In this document: piece by piece, positions 55,262-64,000 of the stretch | Position numbering within the stretch: the stretch's first letter is position 1 | How the letters are laid out: every line of letters starts with the position of its first letter | Source: Chrysemys picta bellii | Taxonomy: Eukaryota > Chordata > Testudines > Emydidae | Reading direction: 5' to 3' | Assembly: GCF_011386835.1 (NCBI RefSeq) | Contig: NC_088791.1 | Coordinates: forward strand, 33,640,998 to 33,704,997 | Length of the DNA stretch: 64,000 nucleotides | Made by a program: the position numbers and the translations under genes | The notes under the pieces: generated by a model | Database searches by the model: none | What the model saw: only the letters and a program-made list of their open reading frames with translations | Told to the model about the DNA's origin: nothing

Positions 55262-56615
55262 TGTCAAGTATCAGGGGGTAGCCGTGTTAGTCTGTATCTA
55301 CAAAAACAACAAAGAGTCTGGTGGCACCTTAAAGTGTAAATATCCAAGCACCTTTGATAGAAACAGTGACCTACCAAAGCAAGTGATATCTGATATGCTT
55401 TAAGGTGCCACCAGACTCTTTGTTGTTTTTGTAGATACAGACTAACACGGCTACCCCCTGATACTTGACAACATGCAAGGCACTAAATTAAGCCGTATGG
55501 AGTGGAAATCCATCAACCTCAACAAAAAACTTGCACAGATACAGACAGACATCATCTTCCTCTCCAAATGCAAACAGATGGACATCATACCAAAAGGACT
55601 GAAGGTAAAAAATCCATTGCAATCAACATACTACACTGAGTATGGTGAGAGACTGTGCCACACACTCTCAAAGAAACTGAGGAACCACCTGATCAGCATC
55701 CTGTACAGCAGACAGGAGAAGATCAAGAATGAGCTCTCAGAACTGGAGACTCTCATACAATACCAGCCTTCTACACAAACTTCCACGTGGCTGGACTTTA
55801 CAAAAATGAGACAAGCCATTTACAATGCACATTTCACTTCTCTACAGAGGAAAAAGGACTGTAAGCTATCTAAACTAATACCTGCCACTGGGGGCTATAA
55901 CAATGGTACCCTCAACTCATCTAACAACATTGTCAATCTTTCCAACCACACACTTAGCCCAGCAGAAGAGTCTGTCCTATCTCGGGGACTCTCTTTCTGT
56001 CCCACCATCCCCACGAACATGATACAGTTCTGCGGTGATTTGGAAGCCTACTTTCGTCGTCTCCGACTCAAGGAATATTTTCAACGCACCACTGAACAGT
56101 GCACTGACCCACAGGAACCTCCCTACCAACACTACAAGAAGAGGAACTCTGCGTGGACTCCTCCTGATGGTCGAAATGACAGACTGGACCTCTACATAGA
56201 GTGTTTCCGCAGACGTGCACAGGCTGAAATTGTGGACAAACAACATCACTTGTCCCATAACCTCAGCCGTACAGAACGCAATGCCATCCACAGCCTCAGA
56301 AACAACTCTGACATTATCATCAAAGGGGCTGACAAAGGAGGTGCTGTAGTCATAATGAACAGGTCAGATTATGAACAGGAGGCTGCCAGGCAACTCTCCA
56401 AGACCACATTCTACAGGCCACTATCCTCTGATCCTACTGAGGAATACCAAAAGAAACTACACCATCTGCTCAAGAAACTCCCAGCTACAGTACGGGAACA
56501 AATCTACATGGACACACCCCCAGAACCCCGACCAGGGGTATTCTATCTGCTACCCAAGATCCATAAACCCGGAAAATCTGTTAGTCTTTAAGGTGCCACC
56601 AGACTCTTTGTTGTT
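55262..56615 (+). mobile_element. Penelope-like retroelement with inverted leader, captured host DNA and internal deletion
   Basis: A 13-bp target duplication TACGGATACATAT flanks it (55249-55261, 56616-56628). The order is: inverted leader (55261-55331); spacer 55332-55400, most of which is a copy of host DNA from 54455-54516; direct leader (55401-55471), the perfect 71-bp inverted partner of the first; the RT ORF; a deletion junction at about 56573-56577; and the 3' tail TCTGTTAGTCTTTAAGGTGC ending CTCTTTGTTGTT. The tail repeats the start of the leader, the pseudo-LTR-like overlap expected of tandemly transcribed PLEs. It belongs to a different subfamily (CCAGACTCTTTGTTG; ATCAGGGGGTAGC) from the copies at 48154, 50922 and 60604 (CAAGTACTCC; GTTTCAGAGT). 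Confidence 0.93.
55473..56591 (+). CDS. Penelope-like element reverse transcriptase, N-terminal 372 codons (3'-truncated)
   Basis: An open frame of 372 codons beginning at ATG 55473, two bases after the leader ends. The first 280 or so residues are the basic N-terminal extension of PLE reverse transcriptases (LCHTLSKKLRNHLISILYS, FRRLRLKEYFQ, SHNLSRTERNAIHSL). KGADKGGAVVIMN at residues 284-296 and FYLLPKIHKPGK at 357-368 are the hallmark first RT motifs of Penelope-like enzymes. Four residues later the frame runs into the element's 3' tail and stops, so the RT palm with its catalytic Asp pair, the thumb and the GIY-YIG endonuclease are all missing. Complete family members are roughly twice this length. 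The absence of stops or frameshifts over 1.1 kb suggests a fairly recent insertion. The protein, if made, could not reverse transcribe. Confidence 0.9.
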   Translation: MQGTKLSRMEWKSINLNKKLAQIQTDIIFLSKCKQMDIIPKGLKVKNPLQSTYYTEYGERLCHTLSKKLRNHLISILYSRQEKIKNELSELETLIQYQPSTQTSTWLDFTKMRQAIYNAHFTSLQRKKDCKLSKLIPATGGYNNGTLNSSNNIVNLSNHTLSPAEESVLSRGLSFCPTIPTNMIQFCGDLEAYFRRLRLKEYFQRTTEQCTDPQEPPYQHYKKRNSAWTPPDGRNDRLDLYIECFRRRAQAEIVDKQHHLSHNLSRTERNAIHSLRNNSDIIIKGADKGGAVVIMNRSDYEQEAARQLSKTTFYRPLSSDPTEEYQKKLHHLLKKLPATVREQIYMDTPPEPRPGVFYLLPKIHKPGKSVSL

Positions 56616-56628
56616 TACGGATACATAT

Positions 56629-57210
56629 AACACTTACTGGGTGGTACAAAGATCTATGAATCTTCTATAGGCCCATATCATCTGGCACGTCTTAGTGTAA
56701 TAATCTTTGACATTTTCCACACTTCCAATGTCTCACGTCTGTCGTAATGTTAGAAAACCAACATTTTGTATGAAGTGTTAAGCAAGTATGTAAATTGTGC
56801 ATGCAAGCCCTGATTCTGCCACCCTTACGCATGAGAAATAGTACCTTACACCTCAAACAGATCCTTTGAAATCAGTGAGAACACTCAAACAATTAAGTAC
56901 TACTTACTGCAAATTTACGTCACACAATTAGAATACACTTTAGCTAAGTTTTTTTTAAAGTAAATTAATTTTGGCCAATTTAAGTTTCATTGGTTAACAA
57001 TTAAACACTAACAATTATATTTTGTTAAAAACATGCATCTTTTAAAATTACACTTTTCTGCCTACAGAAAGCACAACGATTTCCAAGGGATGTTTGTTTT
57101 TAGTTCTTTTCCATTAAAAAAGCTGGAAAAAATATTACTCCATTATTAGCTTGTCTTCATTTCCCATCAATAATTTAAGTCAGAATATAGCAGCGTATTA
57201 CAGAAATAGC
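56629..57210. other. Non-coding AT-rich stretch
   Basis: Nothing recognised. Confidence 0.35.
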
Positions 57211-57330
57211 AGGCCTGATTCCCTCCTCTCTTTTCCCAGTTTTACATCGAATAAATTCAACCCACATCACTGAAATCAATTAAGATATACAGGTGTAAAA
57301 CCGTGGGGAGTGGAATGGGTAATCAGGTCC
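57211..57330. mobile_element. Short foldback MITE relic
   Basis: AGGCCTGATTCCCTCCTCTC, then CCCAGTTTTACATC, on the left mirrors GGTGTAAAACCGTGGGGAGT, then GGGTAATCAGGTCC, on the right. Same family type as 37282-37436. Confidence 0.62.
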
Positions 57331-58695
57331 AACACCTTTTAACTCAGATTTGCACATGAAATCTTAGTAGTTTTCTCCTACAGAATATTTGATATATCAG
57401 TTTGTACTGCTATTATATATTTTATATTTCCTTCCATGGAAGAAAAATAATTCTTTGATTACTCAGTCGTAGTAATTTGATGACACATTTTATTAATCAG
57501 AATGTGTAGGTGCCATCTTTTAGGAAGATGATAAATCCTAGGTGAGTTACTGTTGAAAACTGCGTAGTAGGCAAGTCACCCACAAGGGAGTATTTCTCAG
57601 ACAGATACATATCTGTTCTTGTCTGCCTTGAAGGCATTCATCAGCTGTGGTACCTCTCAGGATAGACACTGTTCAGTTTTGCCTGGAAGCCAGGTCACCA
57701 TGACTAAGTGCCTCCAAGGCAGATAACTAAACAAATCTGCCTTGGGGACTGTTAATTACCAAAGAGGTAACCTTCCAGGTTTCTAAATGCATCTGTTTCC
57801 TTTCAGGGAAGGCCTACATCAGAGGTGTCTCACAGATGAATGGCTATTAAAGTCTGCCTGGAGAGGGGTTTGGCATGTGGTGGTCTGTCCCAAGCAGGTG
57901 ATTATTCATCTTTGCCTTCAGGCAGGCCATCATACAGATTGATTTCTGAGCAGATATCATGTTTCTCTTTTCTAAGTTAATATGAATGGTGGAACATTAC
58001 ACAGTTAGTTCATCCATTTTAGTTATATTTAAGGACTACCCACACTGAAGATAGACGTGGGAAAAAAATAATTTTCCCCATGGCAACTACAGCAGCAGTA
58101 TCAAAAACAACAATCAGGACTTGAATTATAGAAAACTCACAATGAACAGATTAATAATAAATCAATAAGATATCAATCCTAACAAAACAGTCTATTACAG
58201 CACTGGATATTGTATCGCTTTCCCATGAGTAGAAGTGGGTCCTGACTAGTTTATATCAGCATATTTCTCATTTAATATAGATTGTGGGTATAAATTGTTT
58301 ATACTGTACCTTGTCAAGAGAGGAATGAGCATTGGGCAGCAAGCTAAATATGTCTATATATATGGCTAAAAATAAAAAGAATGGTGAGTTGCAACAAAAT
58401 GAAAATATATGTCTTATGTAGCCAAAGTAATTGTATATGAAGCCTGTAATAGAAAAAAATAAAAAATAAATGTTATTTTTAACTCTCTTCAACATCAAAA
58501 GTTGAAAATAGCTTCAGCCTAAAAGTTAACCATTTAGTATAAAATATTAAATACTCTAGCTTTCACAAAAAAAATAAGACAGGGGAATTGTTCCTTTTCA
58601 GATAGACTTCACAAAGGACCCACAAAGTAACCAGTTTGGTTGGTGACCTACAATGAAGACAAGCTCGTAATTTATAATTATCTTCTCACCCCTCA
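57331..58695. other. Non-coding; possible diverged tandem-like region at 57590-57920
   Basis: In 57590-57920 the words TCTGCCTTGGAGGCA, TTGCCTGGAAGCCAGG, TCTGCCTTGGGG, TCTGCCTGGAGAGG and TTGCCTTCAGGCAGG recur at about 50-80 bp spacing, which may reflect a very old tandem or foldback array. The rest is AT-rich without features. Confidence 0.35.
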
Positions 58696-58890
58696 ATTTG
58701 GCATCTGCTATTGGCCACCTGAGGCAGCTCCCTGCTCAGCACACTGGCTTTTGTGGATCCCATTAGTCAGTGCTTAACTTTCCCTAAGCATTGTTTAGGG
58801 AGTCTAAGCACCTAATTTAGGGTTTGTGGATTCCACTGGAGGACTAGGCACCTAAATATTGCAACACCTATGTCCCTTTATGGATCTAGC
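58696..58890. repeat. Degenerate 'GGCACCTAA' foldback MITE relic
   Basis: GTTTAGGGAGTCTAAGCACC, GACTAGGCACCTAAATATTG and TTTGTGGATCCCATTAGTCA / TTTGTGGATTCCACTGG recall the hairpin family at 10721 and 62942. Confidence 0.4.
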
Positions 58891-59531
58891 TCTGCCATAC
58901 TTCCCAGGGAATATTTAATATTTATTGTATAATCATAACATTCTTTACAGCAGATGAATTTTGTTACTTAATTGCATGTTCTTCCAAGTTAATTACCAAG
59001 CAAAATATCTCCCAAGGAAAAAATGTTGTGATCATTCAAAAGATTGGATATCATATGTATCTGGCGAAAGGCTTTTTCCCATCTTAATGTCTGAATGTAG
59101 GAATCCGATAAGTTAAACAATGAGCACTAAACAGTGGTGCTATTTCACCAAGAATGGAACATTTACTTGAAAAACAGGACCTATGGGTTTGGATTTATAA
59201 ATCACTTGTAAAGTAGTTGTTATTGATAAATATATTCTGCTTTTTGTCAGAACAAAAAACAGATGGCAATTTATCTTCAATAACAAATGCTTCTCACACA
59301 ATGGAACAGATGAAAGTTTTACTGGCAATCACTCAAAAATACCAGATGTACATCATTTAGACAGATTTTAAAAAGGAACTTACATTTTGGTTCTGATTCT
59401 CCACAGCCGGGCACAGGACGTAGATGTGATGCTGGTAGACCAGGTGCCAGCTCTGCCTAGTCTGAGCACTGTCAAATTCATAGCTGGAAGCCAGACCAGC
59501 TCACCTATATATTAGTATTGTTTGAGATAGG
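58891..59531. other. Non-coding AT-rich stretch
   Basis: Nothing recognised. Confidence 0.35.
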
Positions 59532-60355
59532 TGTTAGACTTGTAAGGATATGTTTAGAAGTTATAAAATGCTTCTAAGTTGCTGCATGTATTACTCTTAC
59601 TTGAAATATCTGCATCCCATCCTATAACATAATATGAAAGTTTTGTTTTATAATTGTAAAAATGCCTGCTCTGAATTGTGAACCTAGGCAGGAAAAGTGG
59701 TTCCCCCACCCATCAGAAAGAACTCTCAAAAACAAAAATTGTCTTGATTGCCCCATCCACTCATGAGGAAGCTATATGCAGAAGCACTCATCCCATTGGT
59801 TTGAACTCTGGGGAAAGGGCATATAAAGATGCTGATAGGGCTGGAGCTAAGAAACAAAAACAGAGATCCCCAGGGTCAACCTGGATTAGCCCTAAAAGAC
59901 ATTCAGTGGACAGATTACTACATCTCTGTCACCTTTTGGAACTATTGACTGTAACTCACTCTCTCATTTCTTTTTCCTAGTTAATAAATCCTTAGTTAGT
60001 TTACTATAGGATTGGCTGCCAGTGTTGTCTTTGGTGTGAAATATAAGGTACAAATTGATCAGAGGTAAGTTACTAGTGTCTTGGGACTGAGAGCAACCTG
60101 AATATTTTGTGATCTTAGGTGTAACTGACCATTTATCACTAAGTCCAGCTTGTCCAGATAGACTGGAGTGCCCAAGGCACCTGTCTGTCACGCCACTGTA
60201 AGACTGTTACAATGCTTCAGGAGTTTACATTTGTTACTGGGTTGGTGAAATCTGATTATAGAACATACCACCAGTTTGGGGTGTCTTGCCTGCTTTTTGA
60301 CAGTCTGCCCAGAGGTTGGCACTCATGGTCATGAACCACTCCAGACAGCGTGACA
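59532..60355 (+). repeat. LTR-like element, plus strand
   Basis: It opens TGTTAGACTTGTAAGG and closes CAGACAGCGTGACA. Inside, a TATA-type box GGGCATATAAAGATG (about 59818-59832) lies about 155 bp upstream of TTAATAAATCC (about 59981-59991), the promoter to poly(A) layout of an LTR. The flanking pentamers ATAGG and GTAGT share only three central bases. No internal region is adjacent, so a solo LTR is likely. Confidence 0.5.
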
Positions 60356-60591
60356 GTAGTCATTTACACAATGTCAGAATGGTAGAAGCTAAAACCTCCT
60401 TTGCACTGCCTTTTCCTAGGAGTGAATGTCTATACAAGGTGCAAGGCAGTGGACAATCAACCCTTTGATTCATATTTTATATGATTAGCTTCTTACCCTG
60501 CTGCCATTTTCATTCAGTGAAATATCAGGTCCTTCACAAAGTGAAAGCTCAGGCCCTTACTTATGTAAAATGGGCCTCAATGGGATCATAC
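60356..60591. repeat. Foldback MITE relic and short intervening DNA
   Basis: AACCTCCTTTGCACTGCC (about 60394-60411) and GGTGCAAGGCAGTGGACAAT (about 60439-60458) form an inverted pair of the family seen at 37282. Confidence 0.5.
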
Positions 60592-60677
60592 TGAGATAAC
60601 AGATTTCAGAGTAGCAGCCATTTTAGGCAAAAAGAAAAGGAGTACTTGTGGCACCTTAGAGACTAACAAATTTATTA

Positions 60678-60715
60678 GAGCATAAGCTTTCATCGACTAC
60701 AGCCCACTTCTTCGG
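60678..60715 (-). ncRNA. Degenerate hammerhead-like motif, minus strand
   Basis: Mirror copy of the motif at 60722-60759. On the minus strand it has CCGAAGA, GTGGG ... TCGAT (stem II partly lost), GAAA, GC-TTAT-GC and TC. It shares the U-to-C core substitution and has extra stem II changes. Confidence 0.6.
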
Positions 60716-60721
60716 ATGCAT

Positions 60722-60759
60722 CCGAAGAAGTGGGCTGTAGTCCACGAAAGCTTATGCTC
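60722..60759 (+). ncRNA. Degenerate hammerhead-like motif, plus strand
   Basis: Identical in layout to 51441-51478: CCGAAGA, stem II GTGGG/TCCAC, GAAA, stem III GC-TTAT-GC, then TC. The same C replaces the invariant core U. Its partner lies head to head at 60678-60715. Confidence 0.7.
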
Positions 60760-60781
60760 TAATAAATTTGTTAGTCTCTAA

Positions 60782-61077
60782 GGCCTGGTCCCCACTAAGT
60801 CCCCACTTCGGACTAAGGTACGCAAATTCAGCTACGTTAATAACGTAGCTGAATTCTAAGTACCTTAGTCCGAACTTACCGCGGGTCCAGACGTGGCAGG
60901 GAGGGTCCCCCGTCGATGCCGCGTAATCCTCTCGCCGAGCTGGAGTACCGGCGTCGACGGCGAGCACTTCCGGGATCGATCCGGGATTGATTTATCGCGT
61001 CTTAACCAGACGCGATAAATCGATCCCAGAACATCGATTGCCTGCCGCCGGACCCTCCGGTAAGTGAAGACGTACCC
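60782..61077. mobile_element. PIF/Harbinger-like MITE, 296 bp, TAA target duplication
   Basis: It starts GGCCTGGTCCCCACTAAG and ends GTGAAGACGTACCC, imperfect inverted ends. TAA is present at 60779-60781 and 61078-61080, the 3-bp target typical of PIF/Harbinger. Removing the element and one TAA restores an uninterrupted PLE tail. Inner hairpins include AATTCAGCTACGTTAATAAC-GTAGCTGAATT (60825-60855) and TGATTTATCGCGTCT opposed by AGACGCGATAAATCGA (about 60988-61023). It is unusually rich in CpG for this window, which suggests a recent insertion. Confidence 0.88.
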
Positions 61078-61118
61078 TAAGGTGCCACAAGTACTCCTTT
61101 TCTTTTTGAGATAACAGA

Positions 61119-61587
61119 GAATTTAGTGCATTGTGTAAACACCTCTATTTTCATAATTATTCAAGGGCCAGAATCACTCCCTATTTATGCCAGCTTTCAC
61201 CATCATACACCAATCAGCAGAATCCCTGATTGTGGATTGTTCACTGGGAAGAACCAGCAACAGCATCAAGTGGAAATTTACAGCCCTTCTTTGGAAAAAA
61301 CATCTCCCCTGTCCTAGGAATGAATCCCCCTGCGTCACAACATGGTTCACTGGCATAGGAAACAGGGGCGTGCAATTAGAGAATAATAATGAGATTTTCC
61401 TCTTTTTTATGTCATTCATCATTCATGACTCTAGCCCATCAATATTAATCACAAGGATATAGGTAACTGCCAGTAATGTTCATACATGTTTATTCAGACC
61501 AAACCCAGTTTGTCTGTCACTGCTGCTGCTTACATTGCAATTTGGAGTGTTATTTCATTGTAGCCATGTCACTCCTGGAATATTAGC
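61119..61587. other. Non-coding stretch, no gene recognised
   Basis: The overlapping frames on both strands (61126-61462) are mutual shadows with no known domain. Confidence 0.35.
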
Positions 61588-61747
61588 GAGACAAGGTGGC
61601 TGAGGTAATATCTTTTATTGGACCAACTTCTGTTGATGAGAGAGATAAGCTTTCAAGCTACACAGAGCTTTTCCTCGGAGCTTGTCTCTCTCACCAACAG
61701 AAGATGGTCCAATAAAAGATATTACTTCACCCATCTTGTCTCTCTAA
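61588..61747. mobile_element. Second foldback family, possibly Penelope-like tail
   Basis: The left arm GAGACAAGGTGGCTGAGG, then TAATATCTTTTATTGGACCA, is inverted in the right arm GTCCAATAAAAGATATTACT, then CACCCATCTTGTCTCTC. The minus strand of the left arm reads AGCTTGAAAGCTTATCTCTC, which resembles the GAAA plus stem III part of a hammerhead core, as in the PLE tails. The CUGANGA part is not preserved (TCCTCGG at the junction). The plan is the same as the PLE insertions, so it may be a related family; this is inference. Confidence 0.55.
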
Positions 61748-62941
61748 TTTGAAGTGTTAACATACAACAATAAACTGAGTCTCATTTTGTGTAGCCAGTT
61801 TCAGCACACCCCAAAATCATTATGACCCTTTTCCATTTATCCTCAGCATTGTGTTACAAACAAAGTTAGCAAGTATTAAAGTGTTCAGTAAATAGCACCA
61901 AATTAACTGCTGTATATTTGAATTGACTCCAGGGATCAGATGCAAAGCACTGTTCTGGTACAGATATTTTTAAAATAAACAAGGGTGTTAATAAAAGCAA
62001 AGCCAGATTTACGTGTGTAGATATAAGTTTCATTAATTATGCAAGGTTGTCATACCAATTGTTGGAGCATTACCTATACAAAGAAAGAATGGAAATTCAT
62101 TCATTTGCCATAATTCAATGAAACAAGCGATAGATCTTAAAATTCCCCTTTGTAAAGTTTTCTTTCTGACCTAGAGTAATAGGCTGAAATTTATTGAAAA
62201 CCGTTTAGACTATTCTAATATTGTTATCAGTTAAATGTGGGATTTCACAGAAGCTGATTTTGGAAGATGGACTTTTCATTATTCTTGGTACTGTGCATGC
62301 AATAGAAAGCATGAAAGAGACGACATATGACCTTGCCAGTGGGAGCCTTGTATTTAGCACTAATGAGGAGGTCTTTGAGAGTGCTACATGTTGGAATAAT
62401 GAAAGGTCTTTTGTTCAGAACTACTGTGGTTTGGTACTTGAGAACCTACAATATAACTAAAGTAACACTTTTCACTGAAAAAAATGTTTACTGGATACAA
62501 ATTAGAAGCACAGATCTTTGCTGCCTCTTAGCCTCTTGCAGAATCTTAGGCCCTAGTCCTGCAGATTGGGTGGGTTGATCCCTGTGCTTTAGCAGAGTCC
62601 TATTGACTTCAGTTTATTCTACATCTACATACACAAATATACAATAGATTAAAAAAAGTTGGGGTAGAAAAATAGATTATTATTAACATATTTTTAAAAT
62701 AAAACAAGATTTTCTGATTGTTACTGGCCTTATTCTAAATCCCATACACTTGACTGATATTGTCCCTTTCTGTTGGAAGGTGATACATTAAACAAGCCCT
62801 TTGTTAAAAAAAAAAAAAAAAAATCTAAGCAAGCAATATAGCTGCAAACAGAGATTTAGGCTAGTTTAAAGCTACATACCTAGAACTCTATCTTGCAAGC
62901 CATTTTTAAAATGTGTTATCCCATTGATTTCAGGGGACTAT
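61748..62941. other. Non-coding AT-rich stretch
   Basis: The frame at 62221-62460 (79 codons, LILEDGLFIILGTVHAIESM) is not recognised. An A-run lies at about 62805-62822. Confidence 0.35.
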
Positions 62942-63055
62942 GGCCTAGATCGTCAAATATATTTAGACCCCTAACTCCCCTTGATTTTAATTATGTTGAA
63001 ATCAAGGAAAGTTAGGGCCCTAAATACCTTTGAGGACCTTGGCCTACATATATAA
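62942..63055. mobile_element. Palindromic MITE, about 114 bp
   Basis: GGCCTAGATCGTCAAATATA, then TTTAGACCCCTAACTCCCCT, is mirrored by AAGTTAGGGCCCTAAATACC, then TTTGAGGACCTTGGCC. Same family as the hairpin at 10721-10776. Confidence 0.75.
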
Positions 63056-64000
63056 CTAATGAGTACTCATGTGAATAAGGGTAACATGATCCAGCCAATA
63101 TTCCTGAATAATTCTACATATAATTCTATAAGAATGAATAATTCTTCACCATAAAAGAAGATCATGCATATAATGTGACAACTACAAACAGATATATTCA
63201 CGGCAATTTCAAAATAAACATTTGAAAGGAAAACTTTACAACAAATTCTCTGAGATAATGGGTAAATTGGTTAGGCGCTTAATAAGAAAAGTATCAGAAT
63301 GAAACTTTTGCCTGATATCAATATCAAAACCAAATCAAACCTGAACTTTTTTAGCACATCAGAAAAGTTTGTTGACTTTTTGTTTTGTTTTCCTAATGCC
63401 CCTTTACTTGCTGGTTTTGCTGACACATATATATGTTAATTCTAGGATTGGTGAAATAATATTTCTTACACAGTTTATTTGGTGAATATTTGTTCATATT
63501 ATTCAACCAACTCTATAAGGTAGCCAGACAGTATTTGTCAAAGAACACATTCAGCAAGGTTGTTGGTTTTTTTGCCAACTGTTAATTCAAACCATTTCAA
63601 TTTTATTCAGAAAGTTTTAAAGACCGTGATATTGACAATCCATCTGAAGCTAAGAATTATTGGAAATCTGATAATGAGAATTTCTGACCAAAAAAAGGAC
63701 TTATACAATTTAGGTACTTACCCTAACTAACCCCAATTTCTATAACACTTAGTTTTCCACCGCTTAGTTAGGATGAGTTACGAGCAAAACACAATGGATA
63801 TTCAGAAATCCATGTTAGCAATGGGATTAATACAAAAGTTCCATTTTAAATCTTATGTAAAAGATGTTCTATAAAGTAAGCCAGCTGTCTCCAGATGACT
63901 CACATGTGTGTTCCCTTATAGGAGAAGAATTTCATTAAAAAGACCTATGAATTATATTCTAGGTAGGGCTTCCAAACTGAAGATGTCAGTATTCTGTTTC
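63056..64000. other. Non-coding AT-rich stretch to the window end
   Basis: No repeat, exon or RNA gene recognised. Confidence 0.35.

Larger units (their letters stand above)
60604..61106. mobile_element. Palindromic Penelope-like insertion with nested MITE
   Basis: A 12-bp target duplication TGAGATAACAGA flanks it (60592-60603, 61107-61118). The left half is an inverted PLE leader and tail (TTTCAGAGTAGCAGCC ... GACTAACAAATTTATTAGAG). The right half is the direct tail. They meet at CTTCGGATGCATCCGAAG (60710-60727), so the copy is one long palindrome holding two hammerhead-like cores head to head. The right arm is interrupted by a MITE at 60782-61077, after which GGTGCCACAAGTACTCC resumes. No coding sequence remains. 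Confidence 0.92.

Overview
The window looks like repeat-rich, gene-poor nuclear DNA of a reptile, most likely a cryptodiran (hidden-neck) turtle. This is inferred from the repeats: CR1 LINE copies ending in the usual tandem tail, one tRNA-derived SINE with a CR1-like 3' tail of the tortoise CryI type, many palindromic MITEs, hAT elements opening with CAGGG, and Penelope-like retroelements. I recognise no host protein-coding exon and no functional RNA gene. All recognisable coding sequence comes from transposable elements, and almost all of it is broken.

Layout. 1-5000: CR1 fragments (282-478, 2637-3795) and a CryI-type SINE (4224-4410). 5040-7520: a decayed cysteine-rich transposon-type gene of a family I cannot name. 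9889-16793: MITEs, a 1.1-kb GC-rich hAT-like element (14041-15121) and a CR1 3' end (15270-15961). 18033-20657: a small hAT MITE and a solo LTR on the minus strand. 21815-22345: alternating tRNA-like modules. 25554-27168: a 1.6-kb non-autonomous hAT element with a perfect 8-bp target duplication. 28870-31880: L3/CR1-type LINE remains, interrupted at 30651-30949 by another hAT element. 32213-38731: more MITEs and an LTR-like piece. 39423-43492: a nearly full-length but dead hAT transposase element, split by a solo LTR (40444-41270). 48154-61106: four insertions derived from Penelope-like elements (PLEs), a CR1 copy and three LTR-like stretches. The rest is AT-rich sequence in which I see no gene.

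The main result is the PLE group. All four insertions (48154-48282, 50922-51521, 55262-56615, 60604-61106) have 12-14 bp target-site duplications and begin with an inverted copy of the element's own leading sequence. Two of them keep a hammerhead-ribozyme-like core with the same C at the position that is U in active ribozymes. The 55262 copy has 372 open codons of reverse transcriptase N-terminus, and 62 bp of host sequence copied from about 880 bp upstream is trapped between its inverted arms. Together they record an insertion process that makes foldbacks and can capture local DNA.

The repeats also give a relative chronology through nesting: an LTR inside the hAT gene, a hAT element inside the L3 LINE, a Harbinger-like MITE inside a PLE, and an LTR-like piece inside a MITE. 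No operon-like or pathway relation between genes is visible. Repeat names come from remembered features of these families; no database search was possible.
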